Source of the DNA: Aestuariibacter sp. GS-14
GTDB taxonomy: Bacteria > Pseudomonadota > Gammaproteobacteria > Enterobacterales > Alteromonadaceae
Direction of reading: 5' to 3'
Length of the DNA: 64,000 nucleotides
Assembly (NCBI RefSeq): GCF_006494365.1
Contig: NZ_VHIP01000003.1
Span: 310,001-374,000, forward strand
A program made the translations under genes and the position numbers. Below the pieces are notes generated by a model. That model was given only the letters and a program-made list of their open reading frames with translations. It did not search any database and was not told the DNA's origin. Shown here one piece after another: positions 53,115 to 61,563 of this stretch (positions are counted from its first letter, which is position 1; every line of letters begins with the position of its first letter).

Positions 53115-53303
53115 GAATTCACTATACACTTAATGGAAAATAGAAACCGTGCTGCGTAAGAACGAAGACGTACGCAACACATCCGTTTTGCTATGTTTTC
53201 ATTGTAGCACGGCGGGATAATGCAAAAAAATTACTGTTCAGAGTTGTTTAGCTTACAAGTGTTCGCTAAATTACACGGGAATTTTTATTTCGATGGGAAA
53301 ACA

Positions 53304-53822
53304 ATGACAACTAATAAATCAAGTTTCACCAGAGAGGACCTGCTAGCCTGTAGTCGTGGTGAGATGTTTGGCCCGGGTAACAGCCAGTTACCGGCTCCTA
53401 ATATGCTGATGATGGACCGTATTAACCTTATCGCTGAAGAAGGCGGTGAATTTGGAAAGGGTCAAATTATTGCAGAACTGGATATTACACCCGATCTTTG
53501 GTTTTTCGATTGTCACTTCCCTGGCGATCCAGTTATGCCAGGATGTTTAGGATTAGACGCAATGTGGCAATTAGTTGGTTTCTTCCTTGGATGGAGCGGT
53601 GGTCCGGGCAAAGGCCGTGCATTAGGCGTGGGTGAAGTAAAATTTACCGGACAAATTCTACCTACAGCAAAGAAAGTAACCTATAAGATTCAAATGAAGC
53701 GCGTAGTTAAACGCCGTTTGTTTATGGGTTTGGCTGATGGCGTAGTAGAAGTGGATGGGCGTGAAATTTACGCAGCGAAAGATTTGAAAGTGGGTCTGTT
53801 CCAGGATACCAGTTCTTTCTAA
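53304..53822 (+). CDS. fabA: 3-hydroxydecanoyl-ACP dehydratase/isomerase
   Basis: The ATG at 53304 gives 172 residues, the same length as E. coli FabA; an upstream in-frame start would add 28 residues unlike the family. The enzyme dehydrates 3-hydroxydecanoyl-ACP and isomerises the trans-2 to the cis-3 alkene, starting unsaturated fatty acid synthesis. Catalytic H71 and D85 lie in [21 protein letters not shown]. The hotdog-fold core and C-terminal [11 protein letters not shown] are intact. It is convergent with rmf, sharing the terminator at 53849-53871, as in enteric bacteria. Confidence 0.95.
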   Translation: MTTNKSSFTREDLLACSRGEMFGPGNSQLPAPNMLMMDRINLIAEEGGEFGKGQIIAELDITPDLWFFDCHFPGDPVMPGCLGLDAMWQLVGFFLGWSGGPGKGRALGVGEVKFTGQILPTAKKVTYKIQMKRVVKRRLFMGLADGVVEVDGREIYAAKDLKVGLFQDTSSF

Positions 53823-53848
53823 GCCAACTGTCTGAATACATCCTGTAA

Positions 53849-53871
53849 AAAAGCCCCTTGCTGGGGCTTTT
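53849..53871. terminator. Bidirectional terminator between fabA and rmf
   Basis: AAAAGCCCC (53849-53857) pairs with GGGGCTTTT (53863-53871) around TTGCT. It has T-rich or A-rich flanks on both strands, so it can serve fabA rightward and rmf leftward. Confidence 0.85.
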
Positions 53872-53884
53872 GACTAAAGAGATG

Positions 53885-54061
53885 TTAACGAACCGTCATT
53901 CCTAACTGACGGTCTTCCATGGCCTCTCTCCACCCACCTAACCACTCTGAACGAGCATCACTCGCCTGAAACGGACATAGTTCTTTAGAGCGACCGCTAA
54001 TTCCAGCATGATAACCTTTTGCATGGGCACGAGTCAGTTTATCTCTTTTCTGTCTTTTCAT
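53885..54061 (-). CDS. rmf: Ribosome modulation factor
   Basis: This 58-residue protein matches RMF throughout: MKRQKRDKLTRAHAKGYHAG, GRSKELCPFQ and SEWLGGWREAMEDR. RMF binds 70S ribosomes in stationary phase and forms inactive 100S dimers. The position next to fabA, convergent, is the same as in E. coli. Length is close to the E. coli protein (55). It was found by direct translation. Confidence 0.95.
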   Translation of the reverse strand: MKRQKRDKLTRAHAKGYHAGISGRSKELCPFQASDARSEWLGGWREAMEDRQLGMTVR

Positions 54062-54412
54062 TGAATAGCCTCTTTAATTGGATTGAACCAGTGAACGCAT
54101 TCGGCCAACGACTCAAATCTTTAGTCAATGCAGACGTGGCAATTAATTTGTTCACCTCTACTTAGATAGTGCATGTGGCCAGGTGGTTCAAGAATCTTTA
54201 TTTTTTTTTGCTATTGACAAATTCTAAGTTAATGAAAGACTTTCGGTTTTTATATTACATTTTTTTTGCATAATTGTTTCAGGTTTTAAAAGTAAACGCT
54301 ATAAGCATAGCGCTTCTTAATTATTAAGCTGTTAAGACAAACTTTTACACTGCCTAATAGAAAAATACCCCGCTATTGCGAGGTATTTATTATGCGAGCT
54401 AAACGAAATATC
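54062..54412. other. 351-bp intergenic region upstream of rmf
   Basis: The region is AT-rich and holds the presumed rmf promoter and the terminator at 54363-54388. I see no ORF. A run of T residues near 54200 is notable, but I could not assign it. Confidence 0.4.
54363..54388 (-). terminator. Terminator after the DUF3466 gene
   Basis: AAATACC (54363-54369) pairs with GGTATTT (54382-54388), with inner CGC/GCG pairing. On the minus strand the stem is followed by TTTTTC, about 25 bp after the gene stop. Confidence 0.75.
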
Positions 54413-56116
54413 CTAACGGAATTTCCGGCGGAAAATAGCTAACACGCCTAATACGAGTAAACCGTATAATGGCAGTGATGCGCCTTTTCGTTCGTAGTTT
54501 TCATCTTCATCGCTATCGCATTGTTCGATGTCGTTTACGCCGGTTGGACTCAATTTAACCGCAATAACCCGGGTGATATCGTTAGTGTCACCACTATCGG
54601 TTAGTACCTCTTCACCAGTAATATACACTTGCGGACTCTTGTACATAGCATTAGCAACAATTTCATTGTTGTCGTTAATGTCGTTGGCCGTAACCAGCGT
54701 ATATTGCGCTTGTTGTTCGCAAGTAAGCAGCGTGTTCAAATCAATGAACTCACCAACATTGATGTCGTACATAAAAGCGCGTAACTGGCGATCAGTTTGC
54801 ACACTGGAATCGTACTCGCCCTCACCCACAATGATACCGTTGTTGTTAATGGCACGTGGATTTACCGCCGCAGTGGCAAAAAATCCATCAGGGTAAATGG
54901 CTTCGCCGCTTTCAACGTTATAAATAAACATCTGCTCGCGGGCTACACCATTGCTTTCACGCAATACATTACCTACTACCCAGTCATCGTTGTTAATGGC
55001 GGTAGCGGTACTTTTCAGGTTCTCGTCACGAGGTAACAGCTCAACAACTTCACCGTCAACAAAGGCGGTAGCCACGATAACACTATAACGTCCAGCGTTG
55101 CTGCCTGGTAATGTATAAATAACCGTTTCACCCGTTGACGACTCACCCACTGCAACGCCGTTGTCGTTAATATCAAATGCCTTGCTGTAGTAACTCAGTA
55201 AATTACTGGTTTCTTCCGGGGTAAAAACCATGCCATAGGCTGTGGTATTGACTACGTTGCCCTGAGAATCCAAATTCCAGATTGTCGCGCGACGATAACC
55301 GGCTGACAACAAGGTACTTTCGCTGGCAATCAGGTTGTAGCGGCATAGCTCAATGGGCGTCGAACCGCGGGTTTCGTCATCTTCACAGTTTTCTGCCGCG
55401 TCAATATATGTATCAGTAAATGCCGCGCTGCTGTATCCGGCAACCTGCAGTTGGCTGTTAATAGCAAACGCTTCACCATAGCCACCTAATGGTTCATCTT
55501 CTGCTGGCGTAAGCACTTTAGAAATACCATTAACCTGCACAAAAGGCTGAATTGGCATATCGTTCACGATGTAAGTCAAATCATCGCCGTCATCCGTGGT
55601 GTAATCGACTTCAAAGAACGCACCATTGGCAGTACCAACAAAATAATCACCGCCAAATGAATCACGTACTTTAGTGAAGGCGCTACGGCTGTAATCCTCG
55701 AATTCTTCTTTGATGACGTCAAAACCAGGGATCAAATCGGAGCGGACGGTATCAGTGTGGTAGCTGCGATAGTTCGCCAGTACCTGAGCAAACGAACTAC
55801 TGGAGCGCGCTTGCAACACATAGGAATACAGAGTCTGGTAATCTTTTGTACTAAAAACACCCTGCTCTACGGCATCAGGATCTTCAAACAAGGCTAAAAA
55901 GTTTTCGTTGGTAAAATCCAGCAGGTCTAAATCTATCGGCGGGTTATATTCCGACTGGGTCATTACCACCATAGCGCCAGTGTTATCAATTGACTGCGAG
56001 AAGTTATAAAACGATAAGTCCTGCACCGGAGCGGGTGTCATTGTGTACGTTGCTGCCGCTGCTGACATGCCAGTTGTGGCAAGGATTACTGCAGATGTAA
56101 GCTGTTTAAGTTTCAT
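54413..56116 (-). CDS. DUF3466 family secreted protein with C-terminal anchor signal
   Basis: This 567-residue protein has a signal peptide (MKLKQLTSAVILATTGMSAAAA). Repeated units such as INDNGVAVGESSTG, INNDDWVVGNVLRE, INNNGIIVGEGEYD and INDNNEIVANAMY resemble beta-propeller-like HAF repeats of the DUF3466 family. The C-terminus reads GASLPLYGLLVLGVLAIFRRKFR, a small-residue motif, a hydrophobic helix and a basic end. This resembles GlyGly-CTERM-type sorting signals, so it is probably processed and surface-anchored or secreted. Function is unknown. It occupies the place of pqiABC in the enteric order between uup and rmf. Confidence 0.85.
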   Translation of the reverse strand: MKLKQLTSAVILATTGMSAAAATYTMTPAPVQDLSFYNFSQSIDNTGAMVVMTQSEYNPPIDLDLLDFTNENFLALFEDPDAVEQGVFSTKDYQTLYSYVLQARSSSSFAQVLANYRSYHTDTVRSDLIPGFDVIKEEFEDYSRSAFTKVRDSFGGDYFVGTANGAFFEVDYTTDDGDDLTYIVNDMPIQPFVQVNGISKVLTPAEDEPLGGYGEAFAINSQLQVAGYSSAAFTDTYIDAAENCEDDETRGSTPIELCRYNLIASESTLLSAGYRRATIWNLDSQGNVVNTTAYGMVFTPEETSNLLSYYSKAFDINDNGVAVGESSTGETVIYTLPGSNAGRYSVIVATAFVDGEVVELLPRDENLKSTATAINNDDWVVGNVLRESNGVAREQMFIYNVESGEAIYPDGFFATAAVNPRAINNNGIIVGEGEYDSSVQTDRQLRAFMYDINVGEFIDLNTLLTCEQQAQYTLVTANDINDNNEIVANAMYKSPQVYITGEEVLTDSGDTNDITRVIAVKLSPTGVNDIEQCDSDEDENYERKGASLPLYGLLVLGVLAIFRRKFR

Positions 56117-56127
56117 TCAAAATCCTG

Positions 56128-58062
56128 TTACTGCTGTGTGCTATCCAGCAAGCTTTCTAATTCGTCCCATCGCGCATAAGCATGAGATAGTTTTTCTTCT
56201 AATGCCGCCAGTTCGTTTAATATGGCGGTGGTAGTGTCGCTGTCTTGCTTAAAAAAGTCAGGGTCGTTAACACGTTCTTGTTGTTGTTCAACCTGTTCTT
56301 CCAGCGATTCAATAGTAGCGGGCAATGTCTCCAGTTCCCGCTGATCTTTATAAGACAGCTTTTTCGGCTTTTTGGCCGGTTGTTTTGCAATCGGACTGTT
56401 ATTTTCCGATTTAGTTTCATTCTTTACAGTTTTTGACGCGCCAGACAAATAAATACTTTTACCTTGCTCGTTGTACCACTGTTCGATGTCAGCGTAACCG
56501 CCCACAAACTCCTGGATCACACCCTGCTCGGTAAACAGTAAGCTGGCATTTACCACATTATCAACAAATTCCCTGTCGTGACTCACCAGAATAACAGTGC
56601 CTGCGTAATTTAACAGGAGAGTTTCCAGCATCTCAAGGGTTTCTACGTCCAAATCATTGGTGGGTTCGTCGAGGATGAGCACGTTGCTGGGGTTTAGCAT
56701 CAGCTTTGCCAGCATTAAACGGTTTTTCTCACCACCAGACAATGACTTTACTGGTGCATTTACGCGGTCAGGGCTAAATAAATAGTCCTGTAGGTAACTC
56801 ATTACGTGGCGCGGGTGGCCATTCACCATCAAATCTCGTTTACCATCGGCAACCACGTCAATAACCGGCTTTTCTAAATCGAGTGCGATGCGGTGCTGGT
56901 CAAAATAAGCCACTTCCAGATTAGCTCCCTGACGACAATTTCCCGAATCAGGTGTTAACTGGCCCATCAATAACTTGATAAGCGTACTTTTTCCACAGCC
57001 ATTAGGCCCAATTAGTGCCAGTTTTTCGCCGCGAAGTACGGTTAAATTCAGGTTGTTAACGATGGTTTTGCCTTCAATGGCGTAATGCAAATCGGTAGTT
57101 TCGAACACCAGCTTACCCGACCGGTTACCCTGATGCTGTTGCATTGCAACATTACCAGAGAGTTCCCGGCGCGCAGCGCGTTCTTCACGTAATTTTTTAA
57201 GTGCGCGAACGCGGCCTTCGTTACGCGTGCGGCGAGCCTTAATACCCTGACGTATCCATACTTCTTCCTGCGCAAGTTTGCGGTCGAATTCTGCCTGATG
57301 CGTGGCTTCTACAGCCAAATCGTGTTCTTTTTGGTCAAGGTACTGCTGATAATTCCCAGGGTAGCTGGTAAGTTGCCCACGGTCTAAATCTACGATACGG
57401 GTAGCCATGGCCCGAATAAACGCCCTATCGTGACTGATAAACACTATAGCGCCTTTGTATTGCTGCAGACTTTGCTCCAGCCAACGGATCATTTGAACAT
57501 CCAGGTGGTTGGTTGGCTCATCCAGTAACAAAATATCAGGCGATCGCACCAGTGCTCGCGCCAGCGCGGCTTTCCGTCGCCAGCCGCCCGACAGCGTGGC
57601 TAATGAAGCGTTGCCGTCAAGTTGTAACATGGATAGCGTTTGTTCAATTTGTTGCTCAAACTGCCAGGCATTATTGGCGTCCAGCTGCTCCTGAAATGCT
57701 TGCATCTTTTTCAGATTTTGTTCGCTGGGATCATCGGCAACAAGCTGGATACACTTGAAATAGCCTTTCAACACCTCGCCTACGTCGGCGAGCCCTTCCG
57801 CTACATAATCAAACAACGCGATGTCGGTGGTTTGCGGCGGATCCTGTTCCAGTCTTGCAATAATTGTGTCGCGTTCAATTATACGCTGGCCGTCATCAGC
57901 AATGACATCGCCGCTAATCACTTTTAACAGGGTGGATTTACCACTGCCATTCCGACCCACAATACAAACGCGCTCGCCTGGTTGGATAACCAACTCCACA
58001 CCATCAAGTAATGGCGGCGAGCCAAACAATACGGATACATTTTTTAACTGTAAAACACTCAC
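56128..58062 (-). CDS. uup: ABC-F ATPase Uup
   Basis: This 644-residue cytoplasmic protein has two ABC domains and no membrane segments. Walker A motifs are GRNGSGKST and GPNGCGKST, signature motifs are LSGGWRRK and LSGGEKNR, and Walker B motifs are ILLLDEPTNHLD and VLILDEPTNDLD. A C-terminal coiled coil (about 560-640) with DNA-binding features in E. coli Uup is present (ESLEEQVEQQQERVNDPDFF). Uup affects transposon excision and branched DNA or ribosome-related processes. It overlaps the glutaredoxin-like gene upstream by four bases. Confidence 0.93.
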   Translation of the reverse strand: MSVLQLKNVSVLFGSPPLLDGVELVIQPGERVCIVGRNGSGKSTLLKVISGDVIADDGQRIIERDTIIARLEQDPPQTTDIALFDYVAEGLADVGEVLKGYFKCIQLVADDPSEQNLKKMQAFQEQLDANNAWQFEQQIEQTLSMLQLDGNASLATLSGGWRRKAALARALVRSPDILLLDEPTNHLDVQMIRWLEQSLQQYKGAIVFISHDRAFIRAMATRIVDLDRGQLTSYPGNYQQYLDQKEHDLAVEATHQAEFDRKLAQEEVWIRQGIKARRTRNEGRVRALKKLREERAARRELSGNVAMQQHQGNRSGKLVFETTDLHYAIEGKTIVNNLNLTVLRGEKLALIGPNGCGKSTLIKLLMGQLTPDSGNCRQGANLEVAYFDQHRIALDLEKPVIDVVADGKRDLMVNGHPRHVMSYLQDYLFSPDRVNAPVKSLSGGEKNRLMLAKLMLNPSNVLILDEPTNDLDVETLEMLETLLLNYAGTVILVSHDREFVDNVVNASLLFTEQGVIQEFVGGYADIEQWYNEQGKSIYLSGASKTVKNETKSENNSPIAKQPAKKPKKLSYKDQRELETLPATIESLEEQVEQQQERVNDPDFFKQDSDTTTAILNELAALEEKLSHAYARWDELESLLDSTQQ

Positions 58063-58292
58063 TGCAAAAACAACTCCAAATCCTGCAGGGTAAATGGCCA
58101 GCCAAGCTCAGCCTCGCTGTCTTCCCTTTTGAGTACCGGTATACGCACCGCATACAAATGATAATGCGCCGGATTCTCCCGAATATTGAATTCAGTTAAT
58201 TCAATCGCAGATGCTTTAGAGCACTGCGCTACCAACGCTTTGGCATCATTGCACAAGCAACACTGGGGACCGGTAAATAACGCCAGCTTCAC
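58059..58292 (-). CDS. Glutaredoxin-like (DUF836) protein
   Basis: The GTG at 58292 is the best start, giving 77 residues: it overlaps the rlmKL stop (TCGTGA) and matches the family N-terminus (MKLALFTGPQCCLCNDA), whereas an ATG six codons earlier lies deeper in rlmKL. The thioredoxin-like fold has C-C-x-C near the start, the redox motif. The later RIPVLKRE carries the cis-proline typical of the fold. Its gene overlaps both neighbours, so it is tightly coupled to rlmKL and uup. Partner unknown. Confidence 0.85.
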   Translation of the reverse strand: MKLALFTGPQCCLCNDAKALVAQCSKASAIELTEFNIRENPAHYHLYAVRIPVLKREDSEAELGWPFTLQDLELFLQ

Positions 58293-60394
58293 GATTGTAA
58301 AATCCAGCACTGATGAATATTACTGTGGCGTTTAAAGTCTTCAGGGATGGTTGCAGCCGAAATATCCTGGGCAGTTAAGCCAAGCGCGTTCATTGCCTCA
58401 TCATCCAGCTTAAAGCCGCGCCTGTTATTCGAGAACATGATGGTGCCGCCGGGTTTCAGGCAGCGTTTTGCCTGAGTCAGCAACATTACGTGATCCCGTT
58501 GCACGTCCCAGGTTGTATTCATCCGCTTCGAATTTGAAAACGACGGTGGATCAATAAAAATAAAATCGTACTGGCTGTTGTGCCCTGCCAACCACTGAAG
58601 GCAATCTGCCTGTACAAACTGGTACGCACCAGATAATTTATTCAGCTTAAAATTATCCCGGGCCCAGTTGATATAGGTATTCGACATATCCACCGTGGTT
58701 ACTGACCTAGCGCCGCCCAACGCGGCAAATACCGATACACTGCCGGTGTAGGAAAATAAATTCAGTACATCTTTATTTTTTACCCGCTTTTGCACTTCCT
58801 GTCGGGTTATGCGGTGATCCAGAAACAACCCGGTATCCAGATAGTCAGTTAAGTTAACGTAAAATTTGGCGCCGTTCTCGAATACCACTTTACGGTTGCC
58901 GGTTTGGCTAACTTTTTCGTACTGCTGCTTACCTTTTTTCTGCTCACGTACTTTCAGCATGATCTGTTTGGAGGGCGTGTCGGTAACCGCCGGTAAATAC
59001 AGCAACACTTCCTGTAAGCGACGTTTTGCCTTTTCGGCGTCGATGGTTTTTGGTGGAGCGTACTCCTGAACCACTAAACAATCGTCGTAGCGGTCAATTG
59101 CAACATTGTATTCAGGCAAATCCGCATCATAGATACGGTAACAATTGGTGTTAGCCTGATTTATCCAGGGTTTCAATTTTTTAAGATTTTTCTTTAACCG
59201 ATTGGCAAAATCATTGTCCTGGCCTTCAGAATATTGCTGGCAATTCGCTTCATCAAGCGCGTAATTTACCAGTTTACATTCAAGCTTACCGTTCATCAGA
59301 CTGTATTCTTTTGACGCTCTGAGTTTCAATAACCGGAGTAATTCACGATTGCTGCTCAATAGCGACAAATGCCAGCCTTGCCAATGACTTTTTAGTTGCT
59401 GTCCCCATTGGGAAAACAACGGGATAAGCGTTGTCATTTCACCCAGGCGTTCACCGTACGGCGGGTTAGATACCAACACACCCGGTTTAAAGGCTGCCTT
59501 GGGTGGAGTAAACGTTAACGCATCACCCACATTGAAATGAATAAATTCAAATACGCCGGCTTCATTGGCATTGTGTTTTGCCATGGCAACCAGCTTGCGA
59601 TCGATGTCATTAGCGAATAATTTTACCTCTGGTGTGATCTGCCTCGCCTCTGCATCCGCTATCAAGGATTGCCAAATCTCAGCACGGTGACCCTGCCAGT
59701 GCGTAAACCCCCAGCGAGGACGCTGCAAGCCTGGAGCTCGTTGCGCAGCAATTAACGCAGCTTCTATTACTACCGTACCCGAACCACACATGGGGTCGAC
59801 CAACGGTTGCGAGGTATCTTGTGTCCAGCCACTGCGCATAAGCATGGCGGCAGCCACGTGTTCTTTAAGCGGCGCCAGACCAGTTTCTTGTCGGTAGGCC
59901 CGCTGATGTAAACTGCCACCAGACATTTCAATACCCAGTGTGATTTTGTCGCGATTCAGACGTGCATTTATAACGATGTCAGCCTGGGTGCGCTCTACGT
60001 CAGGGCGAGAACCACTTTCGTCATAAAAATGATCCACAATTGCGTCTTTTACCTTGAGTGCACCAAACTGCGTGTTGTTAATTGCCCGGCTGCTGCCGTG
60101 AAACTGTACGCTGAAGGTATCTTTGGTAGAAAACTGCATTGACCAGTCTACTTTACTAGCGGTGTCGTACATGGCGTCAGCAGAACTGGCATCGCCGTCT
60201 GTGAGGATCCATATTACGCGGTTGGCTAGCCTGGACCACAAACACACGCGATAGGCATCTTCAAGCGAGCCATCTACCCGCAACATTCCCGGACTTTGTT
60301 TTATCGTGGCGTCAGGACAAAGCTGCGACACTTCATCCCTTAATAGTTCGTCCATTCCGCGACTGGTTGTAACCAGAAAACCTAATTGACTCAT
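58289..60394 (-). CDS. rlmL: 23S rRNA m2G2445/m7G2069 methyltransferase
   Basis: This 701-residue bifunctional enzyme matches RlmKL of E. coli (702). The N-terminal THUMP domain covers about 50-160. The first methyltransferase (m2G2445) carries VDPMCGSGTVVIEAALIAA and SNPPYGERLGE. The second (m7G2069) has LNLFSYTGSVSVFAALGGA and FIDPPSFSNSKRM. It modifies 23S rRNA during assembly. Its start overlaps the pyrD stop (TAATG). The order pyrD–rlmKL–uup is shared with enteric bacteria. Confidence 0.95.
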   Translation of the reverse strand: MSQLGFLVTTSRGMDELLRDEVSQLCPDATIKQSPGMLRVDGSLEDAYRVCLWSRLANRVIWILTDGDASSADAMYDTASKVDWSMQFSTKDTFSVQFHGSSRAINNTQFGALKVKDAIVDHFYDESGSRPDVERTQADIVINARLNRDKITLGIEMSGGSLHQRAYRQETGLAPLKEHVAAAMLMRSGWTQDTSQPLVDPMCGSGTVVIEAALIAAQRAPGLQRPRWGFTHWQGHRAEIWQSLIADAEARQITPEVKLFANDIDRKLVAMAKHNANEAGVFEFIHFNVGDALTFTPPKAAFKPGVLVSNPPYGERLGEMTTLIPLFSQWGQQLKSHWQGWHLSLLSSNRELLRLLKLRASKEYSLMNGKLECKLVNYALDEANCQQYSEGQDNDFANRLKKNLKKLKPWINQANTNCYRIYDADLPEYNVAIDRYDDCLVVQEYAPPKTIDAEKAKRRLQEVLLYLPAVTDTPSKQIMLKVREQKKGKQQYEKVSQTGNRKVVFENGAKFYVNLTDYLDTGLFLDHRITRQEVQKRVKNKDVLNLFSYTGSVSVFAALGGARSVTTVDMSNTYINWARDNFKLNKLSGAYQFVQADCLQWLAGHNSQYDFIFIDPPSFSNSKRMNTTWDVQRDHVMLLTQAKRCLKPGGTIMFSNNRRGFKLDDEAMNALGLTAQDISAATIPEDFKRHSNIHQCWILQS

Positions 60395-61401
60395 TACAGC
60401 CCCTGAACAAGTTGTTTTATGAGCTTAGGGCCCTGATAAATAAATGATGAATACACCTGAATTAATGACGCACCAGCCTCCATACGGGCTTTGGCAGTGG
60501 TAACATCGTGTATACCACCAACGCCAATAATAGGCAGCTTTCCAGCCAATGCTGTGTGCAATTGCTCGGTGATCCACTGACTTTGATTTACCAGTACCTC
60601 GCCACTCAGCCCACCGGCTTCACCAGCGTGTTCCAAGCCCTCTACCGCTTTGCGATCCAACGTAGTATTGGTTGCAATCACGCCATCCATTTCGCATTTA
60701 ATCAACGAACCAGCAATACCCTGAACTTCTTCTGCAGTTAAATCAGGGGCGATTTTAATGAATAACGGCACGTATTTATTATGTACTTTTTCCAGTGTGC
60801 GCTGAGCTTCTTTAAGGCCACTTAATAAAGCCTCAAGCGCCGCACCATATTGTAAATTGCGCAAGCCCGGCGTGTTCGGTGACGAAATATTAATGGTGAT
60901 ATAACTTGCATAGGCGTAAACCTTATTTAAGCAAATCAGGTAATCGTCCAGTGCTTTGTCGTCGGGCGTATCTTTGTTTTTACCAATATTGATACCCAGT
61001 GCACCGTCATAACGGCTGGCTTTTACCTGTTCTACCAGGTAATCAACCCCTTTATTGTTAAAGCCCATGCGATTGATAATGGCGTGCTTTTCCGGCAAAC
61101 GGAACAAGCGTGGCTTAGGGTTACCCGGTTGGGGCTTAGGCGTTACGGTACCCACTTCAATAAAACCAAAGCCCATAGCGGCAAATGCATCAATACATTC
61201 GCCGTTCTTGTCTAATCCGGCAGCAAGGCCAACCGGGTTTCTGAACGTCACACCAGCCACAGTAACGGGTTTGTTTGCTGTTTTTTCTGAGTACAGCGCC
61301 GACAACGGCGTACGTTGGGTTCGGTTTAGCCACTTAATGGTAAAGTCGTGACTGTGCTCCGGTTCGCATTTTAATAAGGCTTTTTGAATAAATTCGTACA
61401 T
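60394..61401 (-). CDS. pyrD: Dihydroorotate dehydrogenase (quinone), class 2
   Basis: This 335-residue membrane-associated flavoenzyme oxidises dihydroorotate to orotate in pyrimidine synthesis, using quinone. The N-terminal helix pair ([19 protein letters not shown]) is the class 2 membrane-binding extension. FMN- and substrate-binding blocks [21 protein letters not shown] and [14 protein letters not shown] (catalytic Ser near 174) are intact, as are IGVGGI and the C-terminal [13 protein letters not shown]. Length matches E. coli PyrD (336). Confidence 0.95.
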   Translation of the reverse strand: MYEFIQKALLKCEPEHSHDFTIKWLNRTQRTPLSALYSEKTANKPVTVAGVTFRNPVGLAAGLDKNGECIDAFAAMGFGFIEVGTVTPKPQPGNPKPRLFRLPEKHAIINRMGFNNKGVDYLVEQVKASRYDGALGINIGKNKDTPDDKALDDYLICLNKVYAYASYITINISSPNTPGLRNLQYGAALEALLSGLKEAQRTLEKVHNKYVPLFIKIAPDLTAEEVQGIAGSLIKCEMDGVIATNTTLDRKAVEGLEHAGEAGGLSGEVLVNQSQWITEQLHTALAGKLPIIGVGGIHDVTTAKARMEAGASLIQVYSSFIYQGPKLIKQLVQGL

Positions 61402-61481
61402 GAAGTGTTATAACACCGTGTTAAGTTTGGCTGCCCCTGCATGACAACAAATAAAAAATAACCAGACTACAGGTGGCAGAA

Positions 61482-61500
61482 AGCCCCGACTAGCGGGGCT
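61482..61500 (-). terminator. Hairpin after the NAD-glutamate dehydrogenase gene
   Basis: AGCCCCG (61482-61488) pairs with CGGGGCT (61494-61500) around ACTAG. It lies about 65 bp after the gdh stop and is followed on the minus strand by TTTCTG, a modest T tract. Confidence 0.6.
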
Positions 61501-61563
61501 AACTAAGTCAATTGGGTGCCGCAGTGTAATATTGCAGTACCATTAATCCCGAAGGCACATAGT

